NCBI RefSeq assembly: GCF_032918005.1
Contig: NZ_CP136628.1
Coordinates: 1,411,501-1,475,500 of the forward strand
DNA: 64,000 nt
Direction: 5' to 3'
DNA from: Bradyrhizobium sp. NDS-1
Lineage (GTDB): Bacteria > Pseudomonadota > Alphaproteobacteria > Rhizobiales > Xanthobacteraceae
Position numbers and translations under genes: made by a program. Below the pieces are notes generated by a model. That model made no database searches and had not been told where the DNA came from. It saw nothing but the letters and a program-made list of their open reading frames with translations. How positions within the stretch are numbered: position 1 is the first letter of the stretch; every line of letters begins with the position of its first letter. This document shows, in pieces, positions 44,713 through 53,591 of the stretch.

Positions 44713-45402
44713 ATGGCTAAGATCATGAACCTTGATGGCACCCAGCAGCTCGACCTCACCCGTGGCACGGTCGAGCAGGCCTATGACCGCTGGGCGCCGG
44801 TCTACGACCTGGTGTTTGGGGGCGTGTTCGCCAAGGGCCGGCAGGCTGCGATCGCGGCCACCAACAAGATCGGCGGCCGTGTGCTCGAGGTCGGCGTCGG
44901 CACCGGCATCTCCCTGCCGCTCTATGCCCCGAACCTGCGCATCTTCGGCACCGACATTTCGGAAGCAATGCTGGACAAGGCGCGCCAGCGCGTCGCCGAG
45001 GGCGGGCTGAAGAACGTCGAGGGCCTCGCGGTGATGGATGCCGAGAATCTCGAATTCCCCGACAATTCCTTCGACGTCGTGATGGCGCAATATGTCGTCA
45101 CCGCGGTGCCGAATCCCGAAAAGGCGCTCGACGAGTTTGCCCGCGTGCTGCGCCCGGGCGGCGAGCTGATCATCCTCACCCGCGTCAGCGCGGATGCGGG
45201 CATGCGCCGCTTCATCGAGCAGAAGCTGCAGCCGGTGGTGCGTCCGCTCGGCTTCCGCACCGCCGAGTTCGCCTGGTCGCGTTATGCGAAGTGGCTGGCC
45301 GGTGCGCACGGCATCGAGCTCGCCGAGCGCCGCTTGATTCCGCCGCTCGGTCATTTCTCGCTGGTGCGCTTCCGCAAGGTCGACGTCGCCAAGGCGGCGT
45401 GA
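44713..45402 (+). CDS. pmtA: Probable phosphatidylethanolamine N-methyltransferase (PmtA-like)
   Basis: A 229-residue SAM methyltransferase. Markers are YDRWAPVYDLVFGGVFAKGR, the SAM loop VLEVGVGTGISLPLY, GTDISEAMLDKA and MDAENLEFPDNSFDVV. The start and middle match bacterial PmtA proteins that convert phosphatidylethanolamine to phosphatidylcholine by stepwise methylation. The context of lipid-related genes supports it. It could instead methylate a quinone precursor. Confidence 0.8.
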   Translation: MAKIMNLDGTQQLDLTRGTVEQAYDRWAPVYDLVFGGVFAKGRQAAIAATNKIGGRVLEVGVGTGISLPLYAPNLRIFGTDISEAMLDKARQRVAEGGLKNVEGLAVMDAENLEFPDNSFDVVMAQYVVTAVPNPEKALDEFARVLRPGGELIILTRVSADAGMRRFIEQKLQPVVRPLGFRTAEFAWSRYAKWLAGAHGIELAERRLIPPLGHFSLVRFRKVDVAKAA

Positions 45403-45527
45403 CCTGAAGCCGGCGCGTCGCGTGCGTCATCGCGCCTCTGCACGTCGTCACATGACACAATGATGATGTCATACGGCCTACATCGAATCCCTGTAAATCC
45501 CGGACCCGAAAGCATTTGGGGGAGAGC

Positions 45528-46187
45528 ATGATCAAGAATTATCTCGAGCAGCTGCGGATCCAGCGCTGGGACGACCATCGCTACTATCACCACAGCCGCA
45601 TCAATCAGAGCCTGCACTTCGTCAGCGCGCTGAGCTTTCTCTTCGCCTATGTCTGGCTGTTCATCGATCCCGTGGTCTCCGCGCTGGTCGGCTGGCTGGT
45701 CTCGATGACCTCGCGCCAGGCCGGTCACTTCTTCTTCGAGCCGCACACCTACGATCACGTCAACCAGGCGACGCACGAATACAAGGAAGAGATCAAGGTC
45801 GGCTACAACCTTCAGCGCAAGGTGGTGCTGATGTCGATCTGGGCCCTGTCGCCGCTGGTGCTGGTCGTCGATCCCTCGCTGTTCGGCCTGTTCACGCCCT
45901 GGGCGAGCGCGACCGACTTCATGCGGCAGGTTGCCAAGATCTGGCTCGTGGTCGGCGGCGGCGGTCTGCTGTTCCGCACGGTGCACCTGTTCTTCATCCG
46001 CGACGTCGAGACCGGCCTCGTCTGGATGACCAAGATCCTGACGGACCCGTTCCACGATCTGATGCTCTATCGCAAGGCTCCGCTGGCGCTGATGCGCGGC
46101 GAGCTGATGGACCCCGGCCTGCACCTCAATCCCGAGCACACGCTGGGCCTGATCGGCGAGCCCACGCTCGAAGAGCAGCACGCCTGA
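45528..46187 (+). CDS. Mpo1/DUF962-like membrane protein
   Basis: A 219-residue membrane protein beginning with a basic helix and HHSRINQSLHFVSALSFLFAYVWLF, then QAGHFFFEPHTYDHVNQATHEYKEE. The pattern of paired histidines near membrane helices resembles the Mpo1/DUF962 family, whose yeast member oxidises phytosphingosine. Similarity is inferred from motifs, not from an alignment. GGGGGAGAG lies 3 bases before the ATG. Confidence 0.75.
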   Translation: MIKNYLEQLRIQRWDDHRYYHHSRINQSLHFVSALSFLFAYVWLFIDPVVSALVGWLVSMTSRQAGHFFFEPHTYDHVNQATHEYKEEIKVGYNLQRKVVLMSIWALSPLVLVVDPSLFGLFTPWASATDFMRQVAKIWLVVGGGGLLFRTVHLFFIRDVETGLVWMTKILTDPFHDLMLYRKAPLALMRGELMDPGLHLNPEHTLGLIGEPTLEEQHA

Positions 46188-46228
46188 GCGCGCCGCGCAC
46201 ATCAGAAACTCCGATGTCGAACAATTAC

Positions 46229-46262
46229 GTCATGCCCGGGCTTGTCCCGGGCATCCACGTCT
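46229..46262. repeat. Fragment of a type F repeat
   Basis: CGTCATGCCCGGGCTTGTCC followed by CGGGCATCCACGTCTT matches one arm of the element at 51292-51403. It lies directly before the type B variant at 46283-46362. Confidence 0.7.
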
Positions 46263-46282
46263 TGGGGACCCCCGTGAGCATC

Positions 46283-46362
46283 GTCATTCCGGGATGGTCC
46301 GGAGGACCAGACCCGGGATCTCGAGATTCCGGGCTCGGTCCTGCGGACCGCCCCGGAATGAC
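46283..46362. repeat. Palindromic repeat, type B variant
   Basis: GTCATTCCGGGATGGTCCGG ... GGGATCTCGAGATTCCGG ... CCGCCCCGGAATGAC. Near-identical to 30210-30291, with the same CTCGAG-centred palindrome. Confidence 0.9.
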
Positions 46363-46387
46363 TGGACTGATGGGGAAAGAGCAGCCC

Positions 46388-48052
46388 TCAGCGCCCGAAG
46401 CGCTTGGCCAGCATCTCTTTCAAGATCTGCCGCTTGATGTTCTTGTTGGTGAGCACGCCGTCGTGCCACCAGAAGCCGTCGGCCTTCATCTTTTCGGAAG
46501 CACGGACGAAGCGTTCGGCAACCTCGGTGAAGTCGGCGTCGGTGTAGTTGAGGCTGAAGATCAGCCGGCCGGTGCCGACCCAGCTCAGCGCGAGGCCCTC
46601 TGCGCGAAGGTAATATTGCAGCATCCAATTGTAGCGGGACGGGGTGGTGTATTTCACCGTCCAGATCGTCGAGAAATTGGCGAACCGCACCGGCAGCTCG
46701 GCGTCGGTCATCATCTGGTTGAGTTTTTGGACGCGGCCGTTCCAGGTCTCCTCGAGACCGTCATAGACCGCACGAAAATTCGGACTTGCCAGCCGGCTCA
46801 AGAACTCGTCCATCGCCGTCATGACGTAGGGGTGCGAGTTGAAGGTGCCGCGGGCAAAGCAGATGTCGGCGGGACGATCGTCGCGGAAGCGGCGCATCAG
46901 CTCGCGTCTGCCGCAGACCACGCCGACCGGCAGGCCGCCGGCGAGACTCTTGCCGTAGGTCACCATGTCGGCCTTGACGCCGAAATATTCCTGGGCGCCG
47001 CCGGCGGCGAGGCGGAAGCCGACGAACACCTCGTCGAAGATCAGCACGATGCCGCGCTCGGTGCAGACGTCACGAAGCTTCGTCAACCATTCGGTATAGC
47101 CCGCGCGGTCGAAATGGCCGCCGCGGGAGGAATCGACCAGCGAGGAATCGCCGGACGCGTTGGCATTGGGATGCAGGCCCTGCAGCGGGTTGACCAGCAC
47201 GCAGGCGATGTCTTTGCGCGTGCGCAGGACATGCAGCGTCCTCTCCGACACCTCAGCCAGGGTGTAGGTCTCGTGCGCGGCAATGGGATTGCCAACGCCC
47301 GGCTGCACGTCGCCCCACCAGCCGTGATAGGCTCCCGCAAATCGCACAAGATGGCTGCGCTTGGTGTGGTAGCGCGCCAGCCGCACCGCCTGCATCACGG
47401 CCTCGGTGCCGGACATGTGGAAGGACACCTCGTCGAGTCCCGAGATCTGGCGGAGCCGGCTCACGTTGTCGAGAATGACGGGATGGTAGGGGCCGAGCAC
47501 GGGGCCGAGCGCATGCGCGCGCTTCTCCGCGCCCTCGATGCACTCCTTGTAGAAGTCGTTGCCGAAGATGTTGACACCGTAGGATCCCGTGAGATCGTAC
47601 GAGGTGTTGCCGTCGACATCAGTGACGGTGACACCGCGCGAGGATTCCACGAAGGTCGAGGTGCCCAGATGCTCGCGGACGAGGCGCGAGAACTGGAACG
47701 GCACCCGGTAGCTTTCAGTGAAGTTGAGATCGGAGATCGTCTCGGCCGCCTCCTTCGTCATCGCGCGGCCCTTGGGGTACCGCTCGGCGTAGAGGCGTGC
47801 AAGGCGGAAGAAGGCGTCCTTGCGCTGCGCCACGATGTTCGCCGGCGCGCCGTCGCAACCGAAATATTTGTCGCCTTCGAATTCGTAGAACGGCAGCAGC
47901 CGCGCCACCCGGCGCGACATCTTGGAGTGCCCGGCGAGCGAGCGGTGCTTGGCGCGGGACAATTCGACCCGTGCCTTGATCTTCGGGAGGACGGCGGCAG
48001 CGGACGCTGCGGCGGCCACGGACATCGAGAGAATCGGGAGTGTCGTTTCCAT
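46388..48052 (-). CDS. Class III aminotransferase with N-terminal extension
   Basis: A 554-residue PLP enzyme. The core resembles glutamate-1-semialdehyde aminomutases and class III aminotransferases: SFHMSGTEAVMQAVRLARYH, FDEVFVGFRLAAGGAQEYFG and the PLP lysine in VTYGKSLAGGLPVG. About 105 residues precede the core, with basic and aromatic segments (VARLLPFYEFEGDKYFGCDG) I do not recognise. The first 20 residues look like a membrane anchor. It is divergent from the phosphatidylserine decarboxylase gene with 35 bases between starts. Confidence 0.88.
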   Translation of the reverse strand: METTLPILSMSVAAAASAAAVLPKIKARVELSRAKHRSLAGHSKMSRRVARLLPFYEFEGDKYFGCDGAPANIVAQRKDAFFRLARLYAERYPKGRAMTKEAAETISDLNFTESYRVPFQFSRLVREHLGTSTFVESSRGVTVTDVDGNTSYDLTGSYGVNIFGNDFYKECIEGAEKRAHALGPVLGPYHPVILDNVSRLRQISGLDEVSFHMSGTEAVMQAVRLARYHTKRSHLVRFAGAYHGWWGDVQPGVGNPIAAHETYTLAEVSERTLHVLRTRKDIACVLVNPLQGLHPNANASGDSSLVDSSRGGHFDRAGYTEWLTKLRDVCTERGIVLIFDEVFVGFRLAAGGAQEYFGVKADMVTYGKSLAGGLPVGVVCGRRELMRRFRDDRPADICFARGTFNSHPYVMTAMDEFLSRLASPNFRAVYDGLEETWNGRVQKLNQMMTDAELPVRFANFSTIWTVKYTTPSRYNWMLQYYLRAEGLALSWVGTGRLIFSLNYTDADFTEVAERFVRASEKMKADGFWWHDGVLTNKNIKRQILKEMLAKRFGR

Positions 48053-48087
48053 GTCAACAAGCGCTAATACTGTGAGCTAACAGATTC

Positions 48088-48951
48088 ATGACAGTCAAAG
48101 CCCTCATCGCCTCTTTCACCCAGCAGGAAGACCTCAACTTCCTGTTGACCAACCGCATCCCCCGCGCCGCGCTGACCCGATTCATGGGCTGGTTCTCCAA
48201 GATCGAGAACCCGCTCGTGCGGGACTTCTCGATCGCGCTGTGGAAGCTGTTCTCCGATCTCGACCTGTCGGAGGCGCGCAAGACTCATTTCAAGAGCCTG
48301 CACGACTGCTTCACCCGGGAGCTGAAGCCGGGCCTGCGGCCGTTTGATCCGGACCCCTCGGTCGTCGCCAGCCCCTCGGACGGCATCGTTGGCGCCCATG
48401 GCCGGATCGCCGACACCGAGCTGTTCCAGGTCAAGGGCGCGCCCTATTCGCTGCTCGACCTCGTCGGCGATGCCGCGCTGTTGGACCAGCACCGCAATGG
48501 CTCCTTCGTCACGCTGCGGCTGACCTCGAGCATGTATCACCGCTTCCATGCCCCCTACGACGCGCATATCGAGCGGGTCTCGCTGATCCATGGCGATGTC
48601 TGGAACGTCAACCCGATCGCGCTGAAGCGCGTCGAGCGGCTGTTCTGCAAGAACGAGCGCGCGGTGATCCGCACGCATCTTTCGACCGGCGAAGCCGTGA
48701 CGCTGGTACCGGTCGCCGCAATCCTGGTCGCGAGCATCCGCCTGCACTTCCTCGATATGGTGCTGAACGCCCAGACGCGCCGCCCGGTCAACTTTCCCTG
48801 CGACGTCAGCGTGACCAAGGGTGAGGAGCTCGGCTGGTTCGAGCACGGCTCGACCATCATCATCCTGGCGCCCGGCGATTTCGCCTTCTGCGACGGCATC
48901 GCCGAGGGCACGCGCATTCGTGCAGGTCAAGCTCTGTTGAAGAGAAAGTAG
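48088..48951 (+). CDS. psd: Phosphatidylserine decarboxylase
   Basis: A 287-residue membrane-associated enzyme that makes phosphatidylethanolamine from phosphatidylserine. The self-cleavage site that forms the pyruvoyl group is HGST (Ser of GST) near residue 255, and SPSDGIVGAHGRI and YHRFHAPYDAHI are family blocks. The protein is longer than the common rhizobial Psd (about 232), so it may be the second form. It feeds phosphatidylethanolamine, the substrate of the PmtA-like enzyme at 44713-45402. Confidence 0.92.
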   Translation: MTVKALIASFTQQEDLNFLLTNRIPRAALTRFMGWFSKIENPLVRDFSIALWKLFSDLDLSEARKTHFKSLHDCFTRELKPGLRPFDPDPSVVASPSDGIVGAHGRIADTELFQVKGAPYSLLDLVGDAALLDQHRNGSFVTLRLTSSMYHRFHAPYDAHIERVSLIHGDVWNVNPIALKRVERLFCKNERAVIRTHLSTGEAVTLVPVAAILVASIRLHFLDMVLNAQTRRPVNFPCDVSVTKGEELGWFEHGSTIIILAPGDFAFCDGIAEGTRIRAGQALLKRK

Positions 48952-49017
48952 CCTTCAATCCGCCGTGCCCGCGGCCTATATCGTCCGCGGGGTCGATTCT
49001 AGACGACGGATCTGGTG

Positions 49018-49587
49018 ATGGCGCGGGCGCCGGTGATGGCGGCGGGTGGTATTGTGCTGCGGCGGGGCGCTGAGCCGCTGATCGCTATCGTGCGCCAGCG
49101 CAAGCGCAACGAATGGGTTCTGCCCAAGGGCAAGCTCGACGACGGCGAGACGCCGAAGGAAGCTGCGCATCGCGAGGTGCTGGAGGAGACCGGCCACGAC
49201 GTCGCCGTGCACGAATTCCTCGGCACGCTCGTGTACCAATCCGGCGGGCGCTCGAAGGTCGTGCATTTCTGGCGGATGGAGGCCGAGGGCGGCCCGGTCC
49301 GCAAGCTGATGAACGACATCAAGGCGGTCGAGTGGTTGACGCTGGACGATGCGATCGCGCGGCTGTCGCGCGAATATGAACGCGTGTTTCTCACGCAAAT
49401 CGGCCCGATCGCGCTCGCGGCTGCGGGGCTGGTGGCTGCATCGGCGCCGGAGCCCGTGCCAATGGCAGCCCCTGACGATCTCGATGCAGCCTTGCAGACG
49501 CTGACGCCGGCTGAGGCGGCCTCGGTCGACGAGCTGCGGCACGGTCTGTTGCAAAAGGTGAAGGCCTGGCTCCGCGGGGAGGCGTGA
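49018..49587 (+). CDS. Nudix hydrolase
   Basis: A 189-residue Nudix protein. The Nudix box GKLDDGETPKEAAHREVLEE followed by TGHDV fits GX5EX7REUXEEXGU. It begins MARAPVMAAGGIVLRRG, as in NUDT3/NTP pyrophosphohydrolase-type members, and has a C-terminal Ala-rich extension of about 60 residues. It cleaves nucleoside diphosphates linked to some other group; the substrate is not known. Confidence 0.93.
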   Translation: MARAPVMAAGGIVLRRGAEPLIAIVRQRKRNEWVLPKGKLDDGETPKEAAHREVLEETGHDVAVHEFLGTLVYQSGGRSKVVHFWRMEAEGGPVRKLMNDIKAVEWLTLDDAIARLSREYERVFLTQIGPIALAAAGLVAASAPEPVPMAAPDDLDAALQTLTPAEAASVDELRHGLLQKVKAWLRGEA

Positions 49588-49717
49588 GCCCCGCGCTTGC
49601 TGGTCAAATCGGCATCTGCAGGTTGGTGTAGCCGCGGTAACCCAGCTCCTTCCAAGTCGTCATTGCGAGCGGGCGCTCTTTGGCGCTATCGCGCGGATGC
49701 GGCCGCCGCGCCGAGGA

Positions 49718-51151
49718 TCATCGCCGCTCCCTGTCCTTCGGAGTGGGCGGCGGCCTGCGCGGCGCGGCAGGACGTTGCGCGGCAGGGAGGCGCTGCTGGA
49801 ATCCGCCGGGGTGCTGCAGGCCTGGCTGTTGAGCCGCAGGTGGCTGCCCCGGCTGCATGCCGGTGCGTGGCAGCTGCGGCTGTGGACTGGGCTGCGGCGT
49901 CGCGCCCGGCTGCGGCGTAGCTCCGCCAGGCTGAATTTGCCCGCCGCGTTGCGGTTGGGTTTGCGGCGTGCCGTTCGGCAAGGGGCCTCGTCCGGGGCGC
50001 GCTGGACGCCCCACGCCTTGCTGCGGGCCCGGCTGCCTCTCGCCGCGCTCCTCTTGACCGCGCGGCCGTTGACCCTGACCCGCGCGCGGGTTGCCCGGCT
50101 GCATTGTGCCACCTTGTTGTCCCTGTCCCTGTCCCTGCCGCTGGGGCGGCTGGGCGCCTTGCCGGCCCGGCGTGCCCGGTTGCTGCTGACCCGGACGGTT
50201 GTTCAGGCCGGGCTGGCCGTTCGGCCGCAATTGCTGCTGCTGCGGCGGCTGGGCGGGCCGCGGAATGCGGCTGAGCGCGGTCGGATTGGCGCGGCGGAAG
50301 TCGCGCTGCTCGATGACGATCTGGCGGCCCGTGGTTTGCGCCAGATGCACCTGGCCGACGAAGCCGCGGTCGCGCGCGATCTGCTGCGGCGCAATCGTGA
50401 TCGGTACCGCGGCGAAGCGCATGATCCCGGCAGCGGCTGCGCCAGGCCGGATCGCAAAGCCGCTCGATGCCTGCGTCAGCGCGCCGAGCCGCGTGCCGCT
50501 GGCGCGGTCGTCTACGTCGATGTGACCGACGCGGCCGTCGGCGTCGGGATAGAGCTTGATGTTGACGTTGCGCGTGCTGCTCGATGCCGCGTTTTCAGGG
50601 ACGTCGACGACGCCGGTGGTGCCGCGGATGCCGAGCGTCGCCGTCGGCGTCGTGATCTTCATGTTGCCGGTCTTTGCCACCGCCGCCGCGACGAAGGCGA
50701 CCGTGCCCTTGCCGACGTCGAAGATCCCGGAGTTCTGCTTGCCGCCGTCCTCATAGACGTAGTTGTCGATGGTGATCCTGGCGCTGGCCGAAAGATTGAA
50801 CGTGGTCGCGTCGTTGAAGGTGATGCCGAGCGAGGAGTTCGACGACGTCTGCACGACGTCGTTGAGATAGATGTCGTCGCGCACGCGCAGCGGATAGGAA
50901 TTCTTGTCGCGGATCACGGTCGCGATTCCCGTGACGGTCGCGACGTTGCCGATCGGTTCGATGGCGGTGGATTGTGCGTCCGGCGCCGGGGTGGGGGAAG
51001 CCAATGGTGTCGGCGAGGAATCCGGTGTCGGCTGCGCTTGTGGCTGCGCCTGCGCAAGCTCCATCGCGTCGGATGCCACGCTGTTGCCCACCAGCGGCAA
51101 GGCCAGAGCAAACGAGAGGACGAAGCGGCGCCAGGCCACCAATGCAGTCAC
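49718..51151 (-). CDS. FecR-domain protein with long Gln/Pro/Gly-rich tail
   Basis: A 477-residue exported protein: signal peptide, a Pro/Thr linker, a FecR-type domain (about residues 85-185, with LRVRDDIYLNDVVQTSSNSS and ATLGIRGTTGVVDVPE), then a tail of about 180 residues almost wholly Gln, Pro, Gly and Arg. The tail is low complexity and may be prone to length change. The start is GTG at 51151, giving a proper signal peptide. FecR proteins usually sense envelope signals; no sigma factor partner is nearby, so this may be a stand-alone surface protein. Confidence 0.85.
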   Translation of the reverse strand: MTALVAWRRFVLSFALALPLVGNSVASDAMELAQAQPQAQPTPDSSPTPLASPTPAPDAQSTAIEPIGNVATVTGIATVIRDKNSYPLRVRDDIYLNDVVQTSSNSSLGITFNDATTFNLSASARITIDNYVYEDGGKQNSGIFDVGKGTVAFVAAAVAKTGNMKITTPTATLGIRGTTGVVDVPENAASSSTRNVNIKLYPDADGRVGHIDVDDRASGTRLGALTQASSGFAIRPGAAAAGIMRFAAVPITIAPQQIARDRGFVGQVHLAQTTGRQIVIEQRDFRRANPTALSRIPRPAQPPQQQQLRPNGQPGLNNRPGQQQPGTPGRQGAQPPQRQGQGQGQQGGTMQPGNPRAGQGQRPRGQEERGERQPGPQQGVGRPARPGRGPLPNGTPQTQPQRGGQIQPGGATPQPGATPQPSPQPQLPRTGMQPGQPPAAQQPGLQHPGGFQQRLPAAQRPAAPRRPPPTPKDRERR

Positions 51152-51291
51152 GAGGATGTCCCGGTGAGAAATGCGAGGCGAGATGGGGCGATATCAGCCG
51201 GATCAGGCTGAATGGCGGATGAACATAGGTGGCAGGAGGGAGTGTTCAAGGCCAGGCGAGGCTAGCGAGGAGGGGGTGAATGTCTCCACGC

Positions 51292-51403
51292 CGTCATGGA
51301 CGGTTTGTCCCGGCCATCCACGCCTTGTTTTGCGGCACCAAGAACGTGGATGCCCGGGACATCTAGCGCGAAGACCCGCTTCGCGCTTCTGCCCGGGCAT
51401 GAC
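51292..51403. repeat. Palindromic repeat, type F
   Basis: GTCATGGACGGTTTGTCCCG ... CCAAGAACGTGGATGCCCGG ... CGCTTCTGCCCGGGCATGACG. Outer arms pair as GTCATG..CATGAC, and an inner pair ATCCACG/CGTGGAT is present. A fragment occurs at 46229-46262. Confidence 0.85.
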
Positions 51404-51443
51404 GAAGATTTGCGAGCATGTTGGAGATGACGCGCTCCGCTGG

Positions 51444-52226
51444 TCAGCTCACGCGCTTCCAGGTCTGGCCGCCGCAGAACATGCCGCCGAAGGCGCAGCC
51501 CTGCACGCGCATCGCATTCGGGCCCTTCATGGCGATCGTGGAGTCGTAATTGCGGCCGGAGTCGGGATCGTGGATCCGGCCGCTCCACTTCGAGCCCTGG
51601 GGCTTCATGTTGATCAGGATGCGCGCGTTGGTCTTCTCGGCATAGCCGCAGAGATTGGCGCCGCACTGCTCGACGCGGACGTTGCCCTTGTTCTCTTCGG
51701 TCGCCCAGACGCCGATCGGCGAGTTTGGCGCGGCCACGGGCGCAGCGGCCGCCGGAGCCGGAGCAGGCGCGGGAGCAACCGCGATTGGCGCGGGTGCAGG
51801 AGCAGGAACCGCAGCCGGTGCGGGCTGCGTCGCGTTGTCGAAGCTGGCGGACGGCGCGGCCGTTGCGGTCGTCACGGGCGCGGCGGGAGCTGCAGGTGCA
51901 GTCGCCTGGACCGGCGCCTGCTGCACGGGCTGCTGCTGCAGCGGAGCCGGCGCGGGCTGGGCGGTCGTGGGGGGAGCCGGCGTGGTGTCGACGTCGTCGT
52001 CCTTGGAGCCGCCGAGACCCTTGAGGTTGATGTTGTTCAGCTTGATCGGCTTGTCCGACAGGCCCGGCGCGACGATGGTCACGCAGTTGAGCGAGGCGCA
52101 GTTGCGCGGCGTCTCGATGCGGATGTGCTGGCCCTCGATCTGGAACGAGATCGAATTGCCGCCGGCATGGGCTGCGGCGGTCGAAGCGAGGAACAGCGCG
52201 GTGGCGGCGATGGTGAGCTTGTTCAT
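51444..52226 (-). CDS. DUF2147 domain protein with Ala/Pro linker, copy 1
   Basis: A 260-residue exported protein. Signal peptide (AAAHAGG), a short N-terminal beta unit (ISFQIEGQHIRIETPRNC), a Pro/Ala/Gln-rich linker of about 80 residues and a C-terminal DUF2147 domain (IGVWATEENKGNVRVEQCGA, LCGY, GCAFGGMFCGGQTWKRV). GGAGG lies 5 bases before the ATG. It is divergent from its paralog at 52422-53279. Function of the domain is unknown. Confidence 0.88.
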   Translation of the reverse strand: MNKLTIAATALFLASTAAAHAGGNSISFQIEGQHIRIETPRNCASLNCVTIVAPGLSDKPIKLNNINLKGLGGSKDDDVDTTPAPPTTAQPAPAPLQQQPVQQAPVQATAPAAPAAPVTTATAAPSASFDNATQPAPAAVPAPAPAPIAVAPAPAPAPAAAAPVAAPNSPIGVWATEENKGNVRVEQCGANLCGYAEKTNARILINMKPQGSKWSGRIHDPDSGRNYDSTIAMKGPNAMRVQGCAFGGMFCGGQTWKRVS

Positions 52227-52421
52227 GACAACCTCCGAAAATGGCGTAGCCCCGATATGGACCGGAGTCGCTGGTGGATGAAGCGTGGTTCGACCCTACG
52301 CTTCGCCGCTCAGCCTCTCTGTGATGGGCGTCACAAGGGGGCGCCAGCGCCTGGGTGAGGCGGCGCACATTCAGCCGGGGCTCATTCCGTCTAACTTGCC
52401 GCGACACGACAGGAGGCGCCG

Positions 52422-53279
52422 ATGACCCGGCTTGCGACTTCGCTTGGTACATTGATCGCGTTGATGGCGGTCGTGCCCGCGGCCGAGGCCGGCTCTTATT
52501 CCTTCTCGATCGGCGGCCACCGCCTCCGCGTCGAGTCGCCCAGGAGTTGCCGATCCGCGTCCTGCGTTTCAATTTCCTCCAATCGCAGCCTTCGGCCGAC
52601 GGAGGATGTCGCCACCAGGCCCCTTCCGGCGCCGGCGTCCGCGCCGGTCGTCCAGGCCCCGCAGCCGGCCTATCCAATTCCTCCCGTCCGGCTGCCACAG
52701 GCGGCCGTCGTCGCGGCACCGCCGGCAGCTCCAGCCCCCGTTCTTGCCGCGACGACGTCGCAGCCGGTTGTGCCGCCGCCCGCGGCGCCGCCGCGGATCG
52801 AGTTGCCCCGCGTCGATCCGCCGAAGACTATTGCGCTCGATCCGCCGCGCATGGAGCCGCCGGTCGTTGCGCCGAGGCCCGAGATCGAGCAGACGGCACC
52901 GGTCGCACAGCGCAGCGACGACGCGCCGGCCTCTTCGCCGCTCGGCGAATGGGAAAGCCCGGGTGCCAAGGGCACGGTCCGGATCGAACGCTGTGGACCT
53001 GCATTGTGCGGTTTCGCGCTCACCAAGGCGTCGAACAGGGGTGAGAGCGTGCTCGTCAACATGAAGCCGAAAACGCACGACGTCTGGACCGGCAGCATCT
53101 ACAGTCGTTCCAGCGGCAGCACCTATTTCGGAACGATGACGCTGAAGAGCTCCGGCACACTTCATGTCGAGGCCTGCGCGATCGGCCGCTTCTGGTGCTC
53201 GGGCAACGACTGGAGGCGGGTCGAGGCGCCGCGCGAGCAACTGGTCACGACATCGCGGCAGTGGGGCGCAAGGTCGTAG
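52422..53279 (+). CDS. DUF2147 domain protein with Ala/Pro linker, copy 2
   Basis: A 285-residue paralog of the neighbour at 51444-52226 with the same plan: signal peptide (AAEAGS), YSFSIGGHRLRVESPRSCRS, a Pro/Ala linker, and DUF2147 (LGEWESPGAKGTVRIERCGP, LCGFALTKASN, ACAIGRFWCSGNDWRRVE). The duplicated gene pair is divergent, sharing a 195-base spacer with both promoters. Confidence 0.88.
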   Translation: MTRLATSLGTLIALMAVVPAAEAGSYSFSIGGHRLRVESPRSCRSASCVSISSNRSLRPTEDVATRPLPAPASAPVVQAPQPAYPIPPVRLPQAAVVAAPPAAPAPVLAATTSQPVVPPPAAPPRIELPRVDPPKTIALDPPRMEPPVVAPRPEIEQTAPVAQRSDDAPASSPLGEWESPGAKGTVRIERCGPALCGFALTKASNRGESVLVNMKPKTHDVWTGSIYSRSSGSTYFGTMTLKSSGTLHVEACAIGRFWCSGNDWRRVEAPREQLVTTSRQWGARS

Positions 53280-53317
53280 CTCGTTGCGATGGCCCGTCTT
53301 CGACGCGCTCGATGAGT

Positions 53318-53401
53318 CTAGATCATGCCGAGCACGATGGCGCCGACGAAGGCCATGGCGAGGTACGCGGTGACAACGCTCAGTCTCCCGGCGAACGTCA
53401 T
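53318..53401 (-). CDS. 27-residue hydrophobic membrane peptide
   Basis: A 27-codon frame starting MTFAGRLSVVTAYLAMAFVG and ending in three hydrophobic residues plus Met-Ile, with one predicted membrane helix. GGGAGGG lies 6 bases before the ATG, an unusually strong ribosome-binding site for a chance frame. I recall similar tiny peptides in other Bradyrhizobium and Rhodopseudomonas genomes. It sits between the DUF2147 and extensin-like genes. Function unknown. Confidence 0.7.
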   Translation of the reverse strand: MTFAGRLSVVTAYLAMAFVGAIVLGMI

Positions 53402-53591
53402 GAGGTCCCTCCCTCAATGCGCGCTGGCTGACGCGCGATCTCATGGTTAACAGAAAGTGTCTGTCTGAAAAAGTCAGCCTTGCTGTCGCTCGGTTCTGAC
53501 GAGGCTTCGGCGCGCGCCAGCCGGCATGGTTAAAGAACCGTGAAATCAACGTGTTGAAGAGTCTTTAAGTAAATTCACCGAACGTGCGTTC

